The translations under genes were made by a program, and so were the position numbers. Source: NBML01 sp029939535 (GTDB lineage Bacteria > Desulfobacterota > Desulfobacteria > Desulfobacterales > Desulfobacteraceae). From it: 16,134 nucleotides of DNA. The stretch's first letter is position 1. Each line of letters begins with the position of its first letter. Of this stretch, positions 6,415 through 13,343 are shown one piece after another. Where the stretch lies: NCBI GenBank assembly GCA_029939535.1, contig JAOZST010000077.1, positions 1 through 16,134 on the forward strand, read 5' to 3'. The notes under the pieces were generated by a model. That model made no database searches and was not told where the DNA came from. It saw nothing but the letters and a program-made list of their open reading frames with translations.

Positions 6415-7300
6415 ATTTTACTTCATTAGCAACGATATCTGCTGTAATATTCAACAGTTCCTCCAGGCCCTTCGCAACTTTTACGCCGGCAGATTCCAAT
6501 GCATTCCTCTTTGAGGATGCCGTTCCTGCGTTTCCTGAAACAATGGCTCCAGCATGCCCCATCTTTTTCTTTTCCGGGGCTGTACTGCCAGCAATGAAAG
6601 CCACCACGGGTTTTGAGTAATTGACACTTTTCAGATATTCGGCGGCCATCTCTTCCCCTGCACCGCCGATCTCTCCAACAAGAATAACACAACAGGTTTC
6701 CGAATCATCTTTAAATAGCTCAAGAATGTCAGTAAAAGAAGATCCGGGGATCGGGTCTCCACCGATTCCGACACACGTTGATTGTCCTACCCCTTTTCGG
6801 CTCAGGCATGAGGCGACTTCATGGGTCAATGTTCCGCTGCGCGATACGATTCCGACACGCCCCTGGCTGTAAAGAAAGCCGGGCATAATGCCTATTTTAC
6901 TGAGTCCCGGGCTGATCACACCAATGGTATTCGGGCCAATAATCCGGCATTGATTGGCCATTGCATGTTCTCTGATGATCATGGTGTCTTTGACCGGTAC
7001 GTGCTCGGTAATGGGAATAATGGTTTCAATCCCGCAGTCAATTGCTTCCAGAACACTCTCTTTGACACCAAATGGCGGAACCAGTACCATTGAAGCATCA
7101 ATGGGTCCACAAGAGTCTATGGCTTCCTGAACTGTATTAAAAACAGGTAGGTTTCCTACTGTTTCTCCACCTTTACCGGGGGTGACCCCTCCGACCAGTT
7201 TGCAGCCATATTCCAGCGAATGGCTTGCATGAATCCGTCCCTGTTTACCGGTAATTCCCTGAATTACAAATATAGTTTTTTCATTAACAATGATCGCCAT
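6413..7300 (-). CDS. sucD: Succinyl-CoA synthetase (ADP-forming) alpha subunit
   Basis: The 295-residue alpha subunit carries the CoA-binding Rossmann part near the N-terminus (QGITGKQG, residues 14-21), IGPNTIGVISPG (121-132), SRSGTLTHE (153-161), GIGGDP (178-183), and the active-site phosphohistidine His249 in GHAGAIV. With SucC it interconverts acyl-CoA + ADP + Pi and free acid + ATP in the cytoplasm. I place the start at ATG 7300 and not at upstream codons: GGAGA lies about 8 nt before it, the preceding sucC stop ends 1 nt before it, and the protein then begins MAIIVNEKT as usual. It is the last gene of the operon. Assignment to the SCS family is firm. Succinyl-CoA is the default substrate because of the adjacent 2-oxoacid oxidoreductase, but another acyl-CoA is possible. 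Confidence 0.93.
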   Translation of the reverse strand: MAIIVNEKTIFVIQGITGKQGRIHASHSLEYGCKLVGGVTPGKGGETVGNLPVFNTVQEAIDSCGPIDASMVLVPPFGVKESVLEAIDCGIETIIPITEHVPVKDTMIIREHAMANQCRIIGPNTIGVISPGLSKIGIMPGFLYSQGRVGIVSRSGTLTHEVASCLSRKGVGQSTCVGIGGDPIPGSSFTDILELFKDDSETCCVILVGEIGGAGEEMAAEYLKSVNYSKPVVAFIAGSTAPEKKKMGHAGAIVSGNAGTASSKRNALESAGVKVAKGLEELLNITADIVANEVK

Positions 7301-7301
7301 G

Positions 7302-8441
7302 TTATTGATCTCCATCCATGATTGACACCAGAAGCCGAATAGCCTCTTCGGTAGTACCGTATTTGATGAACGGGACATTATGTTCCTCAAGTAGTGCCCA
7401 TCCCGCATCCTGGGAGTGTCCCCGCATTTTCACGACCAGTGGGATACCGGGTTTGTCCGTCTCAAGATAACGGATAACCCCTTTTGCTATGACTTCACAG
7501 TTATTGATACCGCCGAAAATATTAATAAGCGCGCCGTTGATACCAGGTGTCGACATTGAAATCCTGAGTGCCTCTACCGTTTTTTCTGATGAAATTCCAC
7601 CCCCGGTATCCAGAAAACTCCCAGCCGCGTGTTCTGTAGCATTAATCATGTCCATGGTGCCCATGGCAAGGCCTGCCCCGCCGGCAAGAACCGCTATATC
7701 TCCTTCAAGGGGAACATAATGCACACCAATTTCATGGGCTTTGCGTTCTCGATCCGTTTTAGGCTCCTCTTCAGCACATCGGTATGGCTGACGAGGAACT
7801 GCGCTGTCATCAATCACTGCCTTTGCATCCAGGGCAACAACATCACCGCCCGAATTGATGACAAGAGGGTTAATTTCAAGTGTGGTGCAGTCTGCATCAA
7901 GGAATGCTTTGGATAACGCTACTATTACCCTGGCAACCTTGAGTTTTATGGCAGAATCAAATGCCGTCCCCTTTAACAATCCTAAAACTCTGGCCTGCTT
8001 CAAAGGTGTCTGGGCTGAAAAATGAAGCATCAAAACGTCTTCAGGCGATGATTCAGCAACGGCTTCAATATCCACGCCCCCACGGTGGGAAAACATGAGC
8101 AACTGTTTGCCAGCTCCTGGATCCAGCGTGATCCCTGCGTACAGCTCCGTGGAAATGTCCATCATTGGGTCAATCAGCAGTTCATTGCATACCTCTCCCT
8201 TGATGGTCATCCCGAGAATTTCACCGGCATAGGTTTCCAGCTCTGTTTCGTTTTTTGCAACCTTAACCCCGCCGGCCTTACCGCGTCCACCGGCCAGGAC
8301 CTGGGCTTTTACCACAGCCGGAAACCCAACTTCATGGGCAGTCTCCATTACCTGGGAAACAGAAGAAACGACCTTCCCCTCGGCAATGGGTATTCCGGCC
8401 GCTTTAAGGATTTGTTTACCCTGATATTCAAACAATCTCAT
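7302..8441 (-). CDS. sucC: Succinyl-CoA synthetase (ADP-forming) beta subunit
   Basis: The 379-residue beta subunit starts MRLFEYQGKQILKAAGIPIA, typical for SucC. The ATP-grasp domain includes KAQVLAGGRGKAGGVK (residues 45-60) and LEINPLV. The C-terminal CoA-ligase domain contains LDTGGGISSEKTVEALRI and INIFGGINNCEVIAKGVI. It supplies nucleotide and carboxylate binding while SucD carries CoA and the phosphohistidine. Its ATG overlaps the korC stop codon in an ATGA junction (8441-8438), and its stop is 1 nt before sucD, indicating translational coupling. One oddity: where SucC proteins such as that of Escherichia coli have a G-x-N element after VVRLEG, this protein reads KMRGHSQDAGW. This may mark a distinct subclass or a different acid substrate. 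Confidence 0.92.
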   Translation of the reverse strand: MRLFEYQGKQILKAAGIPIAEGKVVSSVSQVMETAHEVGFPAVVKAQVLAGGRGKAGGVKVAKNETELETYAGEILGMTIKGEVCNELLIDPMMDISTELYAGITLDPGAGKQLLMFSHRGGVDIEAVAESSPEDVLMLHFSAQTPLKQARVLGLLKGTAFDSAIKLKVARVIVALSKAFLDADCTTLEINPLVINSGGDVVALDAKAVIDDSAVPRQPYRCAEEEPKTDRERKAHEIGVHYVPLEGDIAVLAGGAGLAMGTMDMINATEHAAGSFLDTGGGISSEKTVEALRISMSTPGINGALINIFGGINNCEVIAKGVIRYLETDKPGIPLVVKMRGHSQDAGWALLEEHNVPFIKYGTTEEAIRLLVSIMDGDQ

Positions 8442-8989
8442 GACAGTGCTCCAGCTGCATTGAAGTCATAGTTGTACCCCATATCAAAGGCTTTAAAATT
8501 TTTCTTGATCACTTTGGCAGGGAAAGTATCTTCCAATGCCTGTTTGCAGGCTTCCGGCGTTGCAACCCCGCTAACCTTTGCAATTGCACCGAACATTACA
8601 ACGTTTGCAACGACACGAAACCCCAGTTCTTTTTCCGCAATGGCTGTAACAGGGATTTTTCTGACATTGGTATACTTTTCAGGGATATCTTTGACCAATG
8701 TATCGTCAATCAGTAACTCACCATCCGCCGGCAGATCTTTACAATAGGTGTTGAAGGCCGGTTGTGACATGGCGACCAAGGTATCGAGATTGAGCACTTT
8801 GATATAATCAATCGTTGAGTCGGAAACAACGATTTCTGTTTTGCAGGCTCCCCCCCGGGCTTCCGGGCCGTAGCTCTGGGTTTGGACCACATCCTGCTCT
8901 CCATATTGTCCGACTGCCTTGGCAATCAACAGGCCGATAGTGATCACACCCTGTCCGCCAAACCCTGCTATTCTTAACTCTTTTCGCAT
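8438..8989 (-). CDS. korC: 2-oxoacid:ferredoxin oxidoreductase gamma subunit
   Basis: This 183-residue gamma-type subunit starts MRKELRIAGFGGQGVITIGL. The glycine-rich GFGGQGV and the later SYGPEARGG are hallmarks of the gamma domain of pyruvate/2-oxoacid:ferredoxin oxidoreductases. That domain helps bind CoA and completes the alpha-beta-gamma-delta complex. ATG 8989 is chosen over a longer upstream frame because GGGAGA lies just before it and the GFGGQG motif then falls at the usual distance. The gene overlaps the end of the ferredoxin subunit gene by 16 nt and overlaps sucC by 4 nt. Assignment to the 2-oxoglutarate type comes from KorA and from the linked succinyl-CoA synthetase genes. Confidence 0.9.
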   Translation of the reverse strand: MRKELRIAGFGGQGVITIGLLIAKAVGQYGEQDVVQTQSYGPEARGGACKTEIVVSDSTIDYIKVLNLDTLVAMSQPAFNTYCKDLPADGELLIDDTLVKDIPEKYTNVRKIPVTAIAEKELGFRVVANVVMFGAIAKVSGVATPEACKQALEDTFPAKVIKKNFKAFDMGYNYDFNAAGALS

Positions 8990-9192
8990 TTTTCTTTCTC
9001 CCTGGTAACGGTGATCGCCATATCCGGACAAATGAGATCGCACATCATACAACTAATGCAGATTTTACTGATATGTTCAGGTACCAGATATCCCTTGCTA
9101 TTTCTTTCTTTTCCCGGTTTCAGTGCTTCGTTTTTGCAAACTGCAATACAAAGTTCGCATCCTTTGCATTGATCTTTATCGATTTTCCACAT
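8974..9192 (-). CDS. korD: 2-oxoacid:ferredoxin oxidoreductase delta (2x[4Fe-4S] ferredoxin) subunit
   Basis: This 72-residue ferredoxin has two complete CxxCxxCxxxC cluster motifs: Cys9, 12, 15 and 19 (CKGCELCIAVC), and Cys45, 48, 51 and 55 (CISCMMCDLIC). Each should hold one [4Fe-4S] cluster and pass electrons from the thiamine-bound intermediate to an external ferredoxin. Two ATG codons are possible. The second (9192) is preferred because GAAGG stands 8 nt before it but only 2 nt before the first (9198). It lies 21 nt after korB and overlaps korC by 16 nt, inside the korA-B-D-C-sucC-sucD operon. The separate small delta subunit places the enzyme in the four-subunit class. Confidence 0.9.
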   Translation of the reverse strand: MWKIDKDQCKGCELCIAVCKNEALKPGKERNSKGYLVPEHISKICISCMMCDLICPDMAITVTREKEKCEKS

Positions 9193-9213
9193 ATCCATAT
9201 CCTTCTTTTTCTT

Positions 9214-10005
9214 TCACGCCTCGGTTTTGAGTAGTTCATTGACTGTCCTGAAAGCGGTTTTTTTCTCATCATGGTGCAGCACCCCGGTACGGAACTGACT
9301 CGATGTAAGTTCAGCACCTTTCTTTGAAACAGCGTTTTCTTTCAGTATGTTGAAAAGATCGCTTGGAGCAGCCTTTCCGAAAATATTCCTTCCGGCCTGG
9401 GTTGGGCACTGACTCATAACTTCAACAAATGAAAAACCATTGTGAGCGACAGCCTTGGTCAGCGTCTTGGTGATTTTGACAGGTGATGCGGCCGTTTCTC
9501 TGGCCACAAATGTTGCACCTGCTCCGATGGCCAGTGTAACAGCATCAAAAGGCTTCTCATTATTTCCGTACGGGGAGGTCTTTGTTTTCCCACCGGTTGG
9601 TGTCCCTGGAGACATCTGGCCGCCGGTCATGCCGTAAATATAGTTGTTTAAGGTTACAACGGTGATATCCAAGTTTCGTCTTGCTGCATGGATAAGGTGG
9701 TTGCCGCCAATGGCAAGGCAATCACCGTCACCATTGAACACAACAATTTTTTTTTCAGGACGGGCAAGTTTTAACCCGGTTGCGACAGCAATGGATCTGC
9801 CGTGCAGGGAATGAATGACGTCTGCTTTGATGAATACAGGCAGCCATGATGAACACCCAATTCCCGATACGAACAAGAAATCTTCAATCCCGATTTTATC
9901 AATCATCCGAATGGTTGCATTCAACACGGAACCGTGACCGCATCCCGGACAGAAAATAGTCGGCAGTGCTTCTTTTCGAAGATATTTTTCAGCCAATGGA
10001 TTCAT
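9214..10005 (-). CDS. korB: 2-oxoacid:ferredoxin oxidoreductase beta (thiamine pyrophosphate) subunit
   Basis: The 263-residue TPP-binding subunit carries FCPGCGHG (residues 18-25), IGCSSW (49-54), SLHGR (66-70), the TPP/Mg motif beginning GDGDCLAIGGNH (92-103) and ending LNN (119-121), and GMTGGQ (125-130). With KorA it decarboxylates the 2-oxoacid on TPP and yields acyl-CoA plus CO2. I use ATG 10005, since AGGAG is 6 nt before it; the in-frame TTG at 10011 abuts the ribosome site. The start is 2 nt after the korA stop. The CPGCGHG segment and length match the KorB/VorB type and differ from the longer pyruvate enzymes. Confidence 0.93.
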   Translation of the reverse strand: MNPLAEKYLRKEALPTIFCPGCGHGSVLNATIRMIDKIGIEDFLFVSGIGCSSWLPVFIKADVIHSLHGRSIAVATGLKLARPEKKIVVFNGDGDCLAIGGNHLIHAARRNLDITVVTLNNYIYGMTGGQMSPGTPTGGKTKTSPYGNNEKPFDAVTLAIGAGATFVARETAASPVKITKTLTKAVAHNGFSFVEVMSQCPTQAGRNIFGKAAPSDLFNILKENAVSKKGAELTSSQFRTGVLHHDEKKTAFRTVNELLKTEA

Positions 10006-10007
10006 TT

Positions 10008-11144
10008 TCAACTCCTTTCAATTGCACTTAAAATCTCAGCAGGGACATGCATGGCACCGCCGAATTTAGGCAACGATTCCACTTCAATGTTCACGACTCG
10101 CTGGACTTCGTTGCAGATTTTTCCGGCATTACATTCCGGTACCAGGATTCTAACCGCTTTATTGGTTTCTTCACGAATCATCTCATCGGGAAAGGGAAAT
10201 AATGTCTTCAATTTTATAAGCCCGGCTTTAATTCCTTTCTCACGGGCGTCAATTACTGATCTGAGTGCAACACGGGCCGTACTTCCGTATGACAGCACAA
10301 TAACCTCGGCATCTTCTGTGCATTTGAGTTCATAATCAGAAATATCGTCAATATTATTATTAATTTTATCCATGATGCGTTTGACCAGGTTGCCGCTGGG
10401 TTCCATCAAATGACCGATCCGCATACCTATTCCGTCATGGGTCTGGCCGTCTACGCAAATATTATGTCCTTCACCGAATCCGCCCCTGTACGGAACCCCG
10501 CCAAGTTCATCCACTCCTTTGAAGGGTTTGTAATCAATACCTTCCGGCGGAGCGATACGATTGTACACGTCCGGTGCGTCAGGGATAACCACGCGCTCCC
10601 GAGTATGGCCGACAACTTCATCAGTAAGAACAGATACGGGCACAAGATACTTTTCGGAAAGGTTAAAGGCCCGGATCGTAAGATCCAGTGCTTCCTGGGC
10701 TGATGAGGGAACGAGAACAATAGGCTCGTAATCACCATGGCTGCCATATTTCGCTTGATAGACATCCTGCTGAGACGTCATGGTCGGTTGGCCCGTTGAG
10801 GGACCACCCCGCATTACGTTTATTATAACACAAGGCGTTTCGGTAATTGCGGCATAACCGATTGCCTCCTGCATAAGGCTGTACCCAGGGCCTGATGTTG
10901 CCGTCATGGCCTTTGCGCCACCCCATGATGCACCAATTAAGGCATTCATCGATGCCAGTTCATCTTCCATCTGGATAAAAACAGCGTTGGTATTCGGCAT
11001 TTTTTCTGCCATCACCTCGGCAACTTCAGTGGCAGGGGTGATGGGATATCCTGCAAAAAAAGTGCATCCCGCTAAAAGTGCGCCCTCAACACAAGCCTGA
11101 TTCCCTTGAATCACGATGGCCTTTGGACGAGTTTGCATATTCAT
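10008..11144 (-). CDS. korA: 2-oxoglutarate:ferredoxin oxidoreductase alpha subunit
   Basis: The 378-residue alpha subunit has the pyrimidine-binding domain motifs IQGNQACVEGALLAGCTFFA, YPITPAT (33-39), FIQMEDELAS (57-66), and TATSGPGYSLMQEAIGY, followed by RGGPSTGQPT. These are characteristic of KorA of 2-oxoglutarate ferredoxin oxidoreductases, though 2-oxoisovalerate enzymes are similar. The start is ATG 11144 because AAGGAG lies 7 nt before it; the upstream ATG at 11159 has no ribosome-binding sequence. It is the first gene of the six-gene operon. The reaction in the cytoplasm is 2-oxoacid + CoA + oxidised ferredoxin to acyl-CoA + CO2 + reduced ferredoxin. In this kind of anaerobe it would serve an oxidative TCA route, or 2-oxoglutarate formed from amino acids. 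Confidence 0.92.
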   Translation of the reverse strand: MNMQTRPKAIVIQGNQACVEGALLAGCTFFAGYPITPATEVAEVMAEKMPNTNAVFIQMEDELASMNALIGASWGGAKAMTATSGPGYSLMQEAIGYAAITETPCVIINVMRGGPSTGQPTMTSQQDVYQAKYGSHGDYEPIVLVPSSAQEALDLTIRAFNLSEKYLVPVSVLTDEVVGHTRERVVIPDAPDVYNRIAPPEGIDYKPFKGVDELGGVPYRGGFGEGHNICVDGQTHDGIGMRIGHLMEPSGNLVKRIMDKINNNIDDISDYELKCTEDAEVIVLSYGSTARVALRSVIDAREKGIKAGLIKLKTLFPFPDEMIREETNKAVRILVPECNAGKICNEVQRVVNIEVESLPKFGGAMHVPAEILSAIERS

Positions 11145-11552
11145 GTTGAACTCCTTCATTGTTGTTTATTTGTTTAAAATAGAGTTTCATTGTTTAAAAC
11201 ATAATTTTATTTTAAGTGTCAACGCTTTTTTGCGCGATGGTGACTATTATTTTAATCGTTATCCCAATCGTTTGAAATTGGATTGGAAACGCCCGGATGC
11301 AGTTGAGACTCAAAAACTTTTTAATAGTCTTGATTTTAAAAATGATTTTTGAAATTTAAATCCATTACGTTTCACCTTGCCTGGAATTTTTGAATTAGAA
11401 TCTTAGAGAATATAAAAAACAACATGTGTGACATGATTTTAAAAGAATAGACGATATTCGCCCCTCTATTGAGCCCAAGGTTGGGCTTGCGTTTTTATGT
11501 TAATCAGCTATTCTTCCTGTAATCACAAATTTATTTTAGGCGGAGGGGATTA
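11145..11552. promoter_or_regulatory. Divergent regulatory region between kor operon and sigma-54 activator
   Basis: Leftward promoter candidate: TTGACA (11222-11217), 18-bp spacer, TTTAAA (11198-11193), for korA. Around its start are two direct copies of TGTTTAAAA (11171-11179 and 11191-11199), exactly 20 bp apart. The centre (about 11240-11460) is AT-rich with no credible gene; it contains CATGT-GTG-ACATG (11423-11435), of unknown meaning. Near the activator gene is the palindrome described separately. I looked for a -24/-12 promoter in both directions and found none, so the kor operon appears to use a sigma-70-type promoter. Confidence 0.4.
11472..11487. promoter_or_regulatory. Palindrome ahead of the activator gene, likely autoregulatory site
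   Basis: AGCCCAAGGTTGGGCT is a perfect inverted repeat with GG at its centre, 65 bp before the activator ATG. Its core GCCCAA-NN-TTGGGC is repeated in the 20-bp palindrome upstream of the sigma-54 promoter of the transporter. It is followed by TGCGTTTTT, so it could instead work as a weak attenuator in the activator leader. A shared operator is the better explanation because the core is identical at both places. Confidence 0.55.
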
Positions 11553-13088
11553 ATGCACTGGAGCCTTACGACACGGTATAAAATACTATTAGAAATTAAT
11601 AACGCTGTAATTACAAATTTTTCTTTGAATGAATTTTACAAGGCATTGTCAGCAGAGTTGAGAAGACATTTTGATTATGACCGCCTGAGTATTTTTATTT
11701 ATGATCAAAAAAGCCGGTCTTTGACCTATCTGAGAATAGCAGACGGGGTCCAGCCTGAAGGATTTGAAAAAAAAATACGGCCCCTGTCCGGTGCAACCGT
11801 TGCCAGGATGGTCATAGAGTCCAAAAAACCGGTTGTGATCAAGGATCTGTCCGCCTATTCTGACCAGCCGGCTATTCCTGCAATGATCAAAGCCGGGCTG
11901 ACCTCGACACTGGCATTCCCATTGATTGTACGGAATAACATTCTCGGAACCCTGCATATGTCCTTTAAAAAAATACCGGATGACTTACCCGGTTTAACAC
12001 GGATATTAAATGACATATCCAGTCAGGTGGCCATTGCAGTGGGCAATATGGTGACCTTTTCCAAACTGGTGGAAGAGAAACATCATCTAGAGAGAGAAAA
12101 CAACTTCCTTTTGAACGCCAATGGTGAATACCAGGTCAATAATTTTTTATACATCTCCCCCAAGATGGTTGATATCATGAAATTTGCACAAAAGGTTGCC
12201 GAGATTGATGCCCCTCTTTTGATTACGGGTGAAACAGGAACGGGTAAAGACTACATCGCCCGCTATATCCATTCCATCAGTCCTCGCAGGGATCACCTCT
12301 TTGTAAAAGTCAACTGTCCGGCCCTGACCTCTTCTCTTTTTGAAAGTGAGCTTTTCGGACATGTCAAAGGGGCTTTTACGGGTGCAGACATCAACAGAAC
12401 CGGTCGATTTGAAATGGCAGATAAAGGGGTGATTTTCCTGGATGAAATTGCTGAACTTCCCCCCGGGTTACAGGCAAAGCTGCTTCAGGTACTCCAGGAA
12501 CACCAGTTTGAACGGGTGGGAGACAATCAACTCGTCAAAACCAATTTCCGGCTCATCGCGGCAACAAACAAAAACCTGTTTGATTTGATAAACCAGGGAA
12601 AATTCAGGAAGGATCTCTACTACCGGTTAAATACACTTCAGGTGCAGGTACCGCCATTAAGGGAACGCATAGACGATATCCCCTATCTGATAAAAGAGAT
12701 CAATAAAATGGTATCTGCAGAGTTAAACAGGCCTGCGCCCCGGTATTCAGAAAAGGTGATCCGGTTTTTAACGGCGTATCACTGGCCGGGAAACGTAAGG
12801 GAACTGAAAAATATCGTCAAACGCTTTGCCATACTCAAGCCGGGTGAAATCATTTCATTATCAGATATACAGAATCTGGTGGACATGACCCGTCGTCCTG
12901 ATACGAGCCCGGAAAATAATATCCCGGCCCTGGCCCCGTATGAACAAACCGGTATAGAGCGGGCCCTTATTAAAAGCCATGGGGTTGTGGGAGGGCCGAA
13001 GGGTGCCGCACAAATACTGGGACTGCCTAAATCAACCCTTCAATACCGCATAAAAAAGTTTGGATTTAACCCAAAGGACTATGCCTGA
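11553..13088 (+). CDS. GAF-domain sigma-54-dependent transcriptional activator
   Basis: This 511-residue enhancer-binding protein has three parts. The N-terminal GAF sensor domain spans about residues 15-170. The AAA+ domain (about 195-430) carries Walker A GETGTGKD (226-233), the sigma-54 contact loop GAFTGA (273-278), Walker B VIFLDE (293-298), sensor I AATNK (336-340), FRKDLYYRLN (351-360), and WPGNVREL (411-418). A Fis-type helix-turn-helix follows at about 468-502 (GPKGAAQILGLPKSTLQYRI). It should hydrolyse ATP to open sigma-54 promoters after a small ligand binds GAF, as in FhlA- or NorR-type activators. There is no response-regulator receiver domain. ATG 11553 has GGAGGGG upstream. It is divergent from korA and precedes the transporter, whose sigma-54 promoter it probably controls. 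Confidence 0.95.
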   Translation: MHWSLTTRYKILLEINNAVITNFSLNEFYKALSAELRRHFDYDRLSIFIYDQKSRSLTYLRIADGVQPEGFEKKIRPLSGATVARMVIESKKPVVIKDLSAYSDQPAIPAMIKAGLTSTLAFPLIVRNNILGTLHMSFKKIPDDLPGLTRILNDISSQVAIAVGNMVTFSKLVEEKHHLERENNFLLNANGEYQVNNFLYISPKMVDIMKFAQKVAEIDAPLLITGETGTGKDYIARYIHSISPRRDHLFVKVNCPALTSSLFESELFGHVKGAFTGADINRTGRFEMADKGVIFLDEIAELPPGLQAKLLQVLQEHQFERVGDNQLVKTNFRLIAATNKNLFDLINQGKFRKDLYYRLNTLQVQVPPLRERIDDIPYLIKEINKMVSAELNRPAPRYSEKVIRFLTAYHWPGNVRELKNIVKRFAILKPGEIISLSDIQNLVDMTRRPDTSPENNIPALAPYEQTGIERALIKSHGVVGGPKGAAQILGLPKSTLQYRIKKFGFNPKDYA

Positions 13089-13196
13089 AACAAACCTTCC
13101 CCGTAAATACAGGTTTAACCCGGTTTTATTCCAGTCTGAATTAAAATCATTTTCAGAATTATTTCAAGCCCAATATTCGTTTCCACACCTTTTAAT

Positions 13197-13216
13197 CGGG
13201 CCCAAATTTGGGCCCG
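13197..13216. promoter_or_regulatory. 20-bp perfect palindrome, probable upstream activator site
   Basis: CGGGCCCAAATTTGGGCCCG is perfectly self-complementary. Its centre lies about 70 bp upstream of the -24 element and about 95 bp upstream of the predicted start point, the usual place for an enhancer-binding protein site. It contains GCCCAA-NN-TTGGGC, as at 11473-11486. A lone half-site GCCCAA stands at 13168-13173, 32 bp upstream. There is no T-run after it, so a terminator for the preceding activator gene is less likely. Confidence 0.65.
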
Positions 13217-13275
13217 GCAGTCGCTTGATAATTCAAAGATCGGCCTATATCAATGGATACGGCTGTTGAGTACAA

Positions 13276-13292
13276 CTGGCATGTCTTTTGCT
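13276..13292 (+). promoter_or_regulatory. Sigma-54 (-24/-12) promoter of the transporter gene
   Basis: CTGGCATGTCTTTTGCT matches the YTGGCACG-N4-TTGCW consensus at every conserved position except one C to T change in the -24 box. GG and GC are separated by the required 10 bp. The predicted start is near 13303, about 40 nt before the transporter ATG. The gene just upstream encodes a sigma-54 activator. Confidence 0.85.
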
Positions 13293-13343
13293 GTATTTAT
13301 TTAAATTTAATGTGGGAACAAAATTGGAACGGAGTAATGAAAC

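Noticed and set aside
7301..7408. 36-residue N-terminal extension of sucD
   Set aside because: It overlaps sucC in another frame, has no similarity to SucD, and the ATG at 7300 has a proper ribosome-binding sequence.
11423..11435. CATGT-GTG-ACATG as a CRP/FNR-type site
   Set aside because: The arms do not match TGTGA-N6-TCACA or TTGAT-N4-ATCAA; short inverted repeats are expected by chance in AT-rich spacers.
13060..13269. Small 69-codon rightward frame after the activator
   Set aside because: It overlaps the end of the activator gene, has no family resemblance, and contains the palindrome that fits a regulatory site better.
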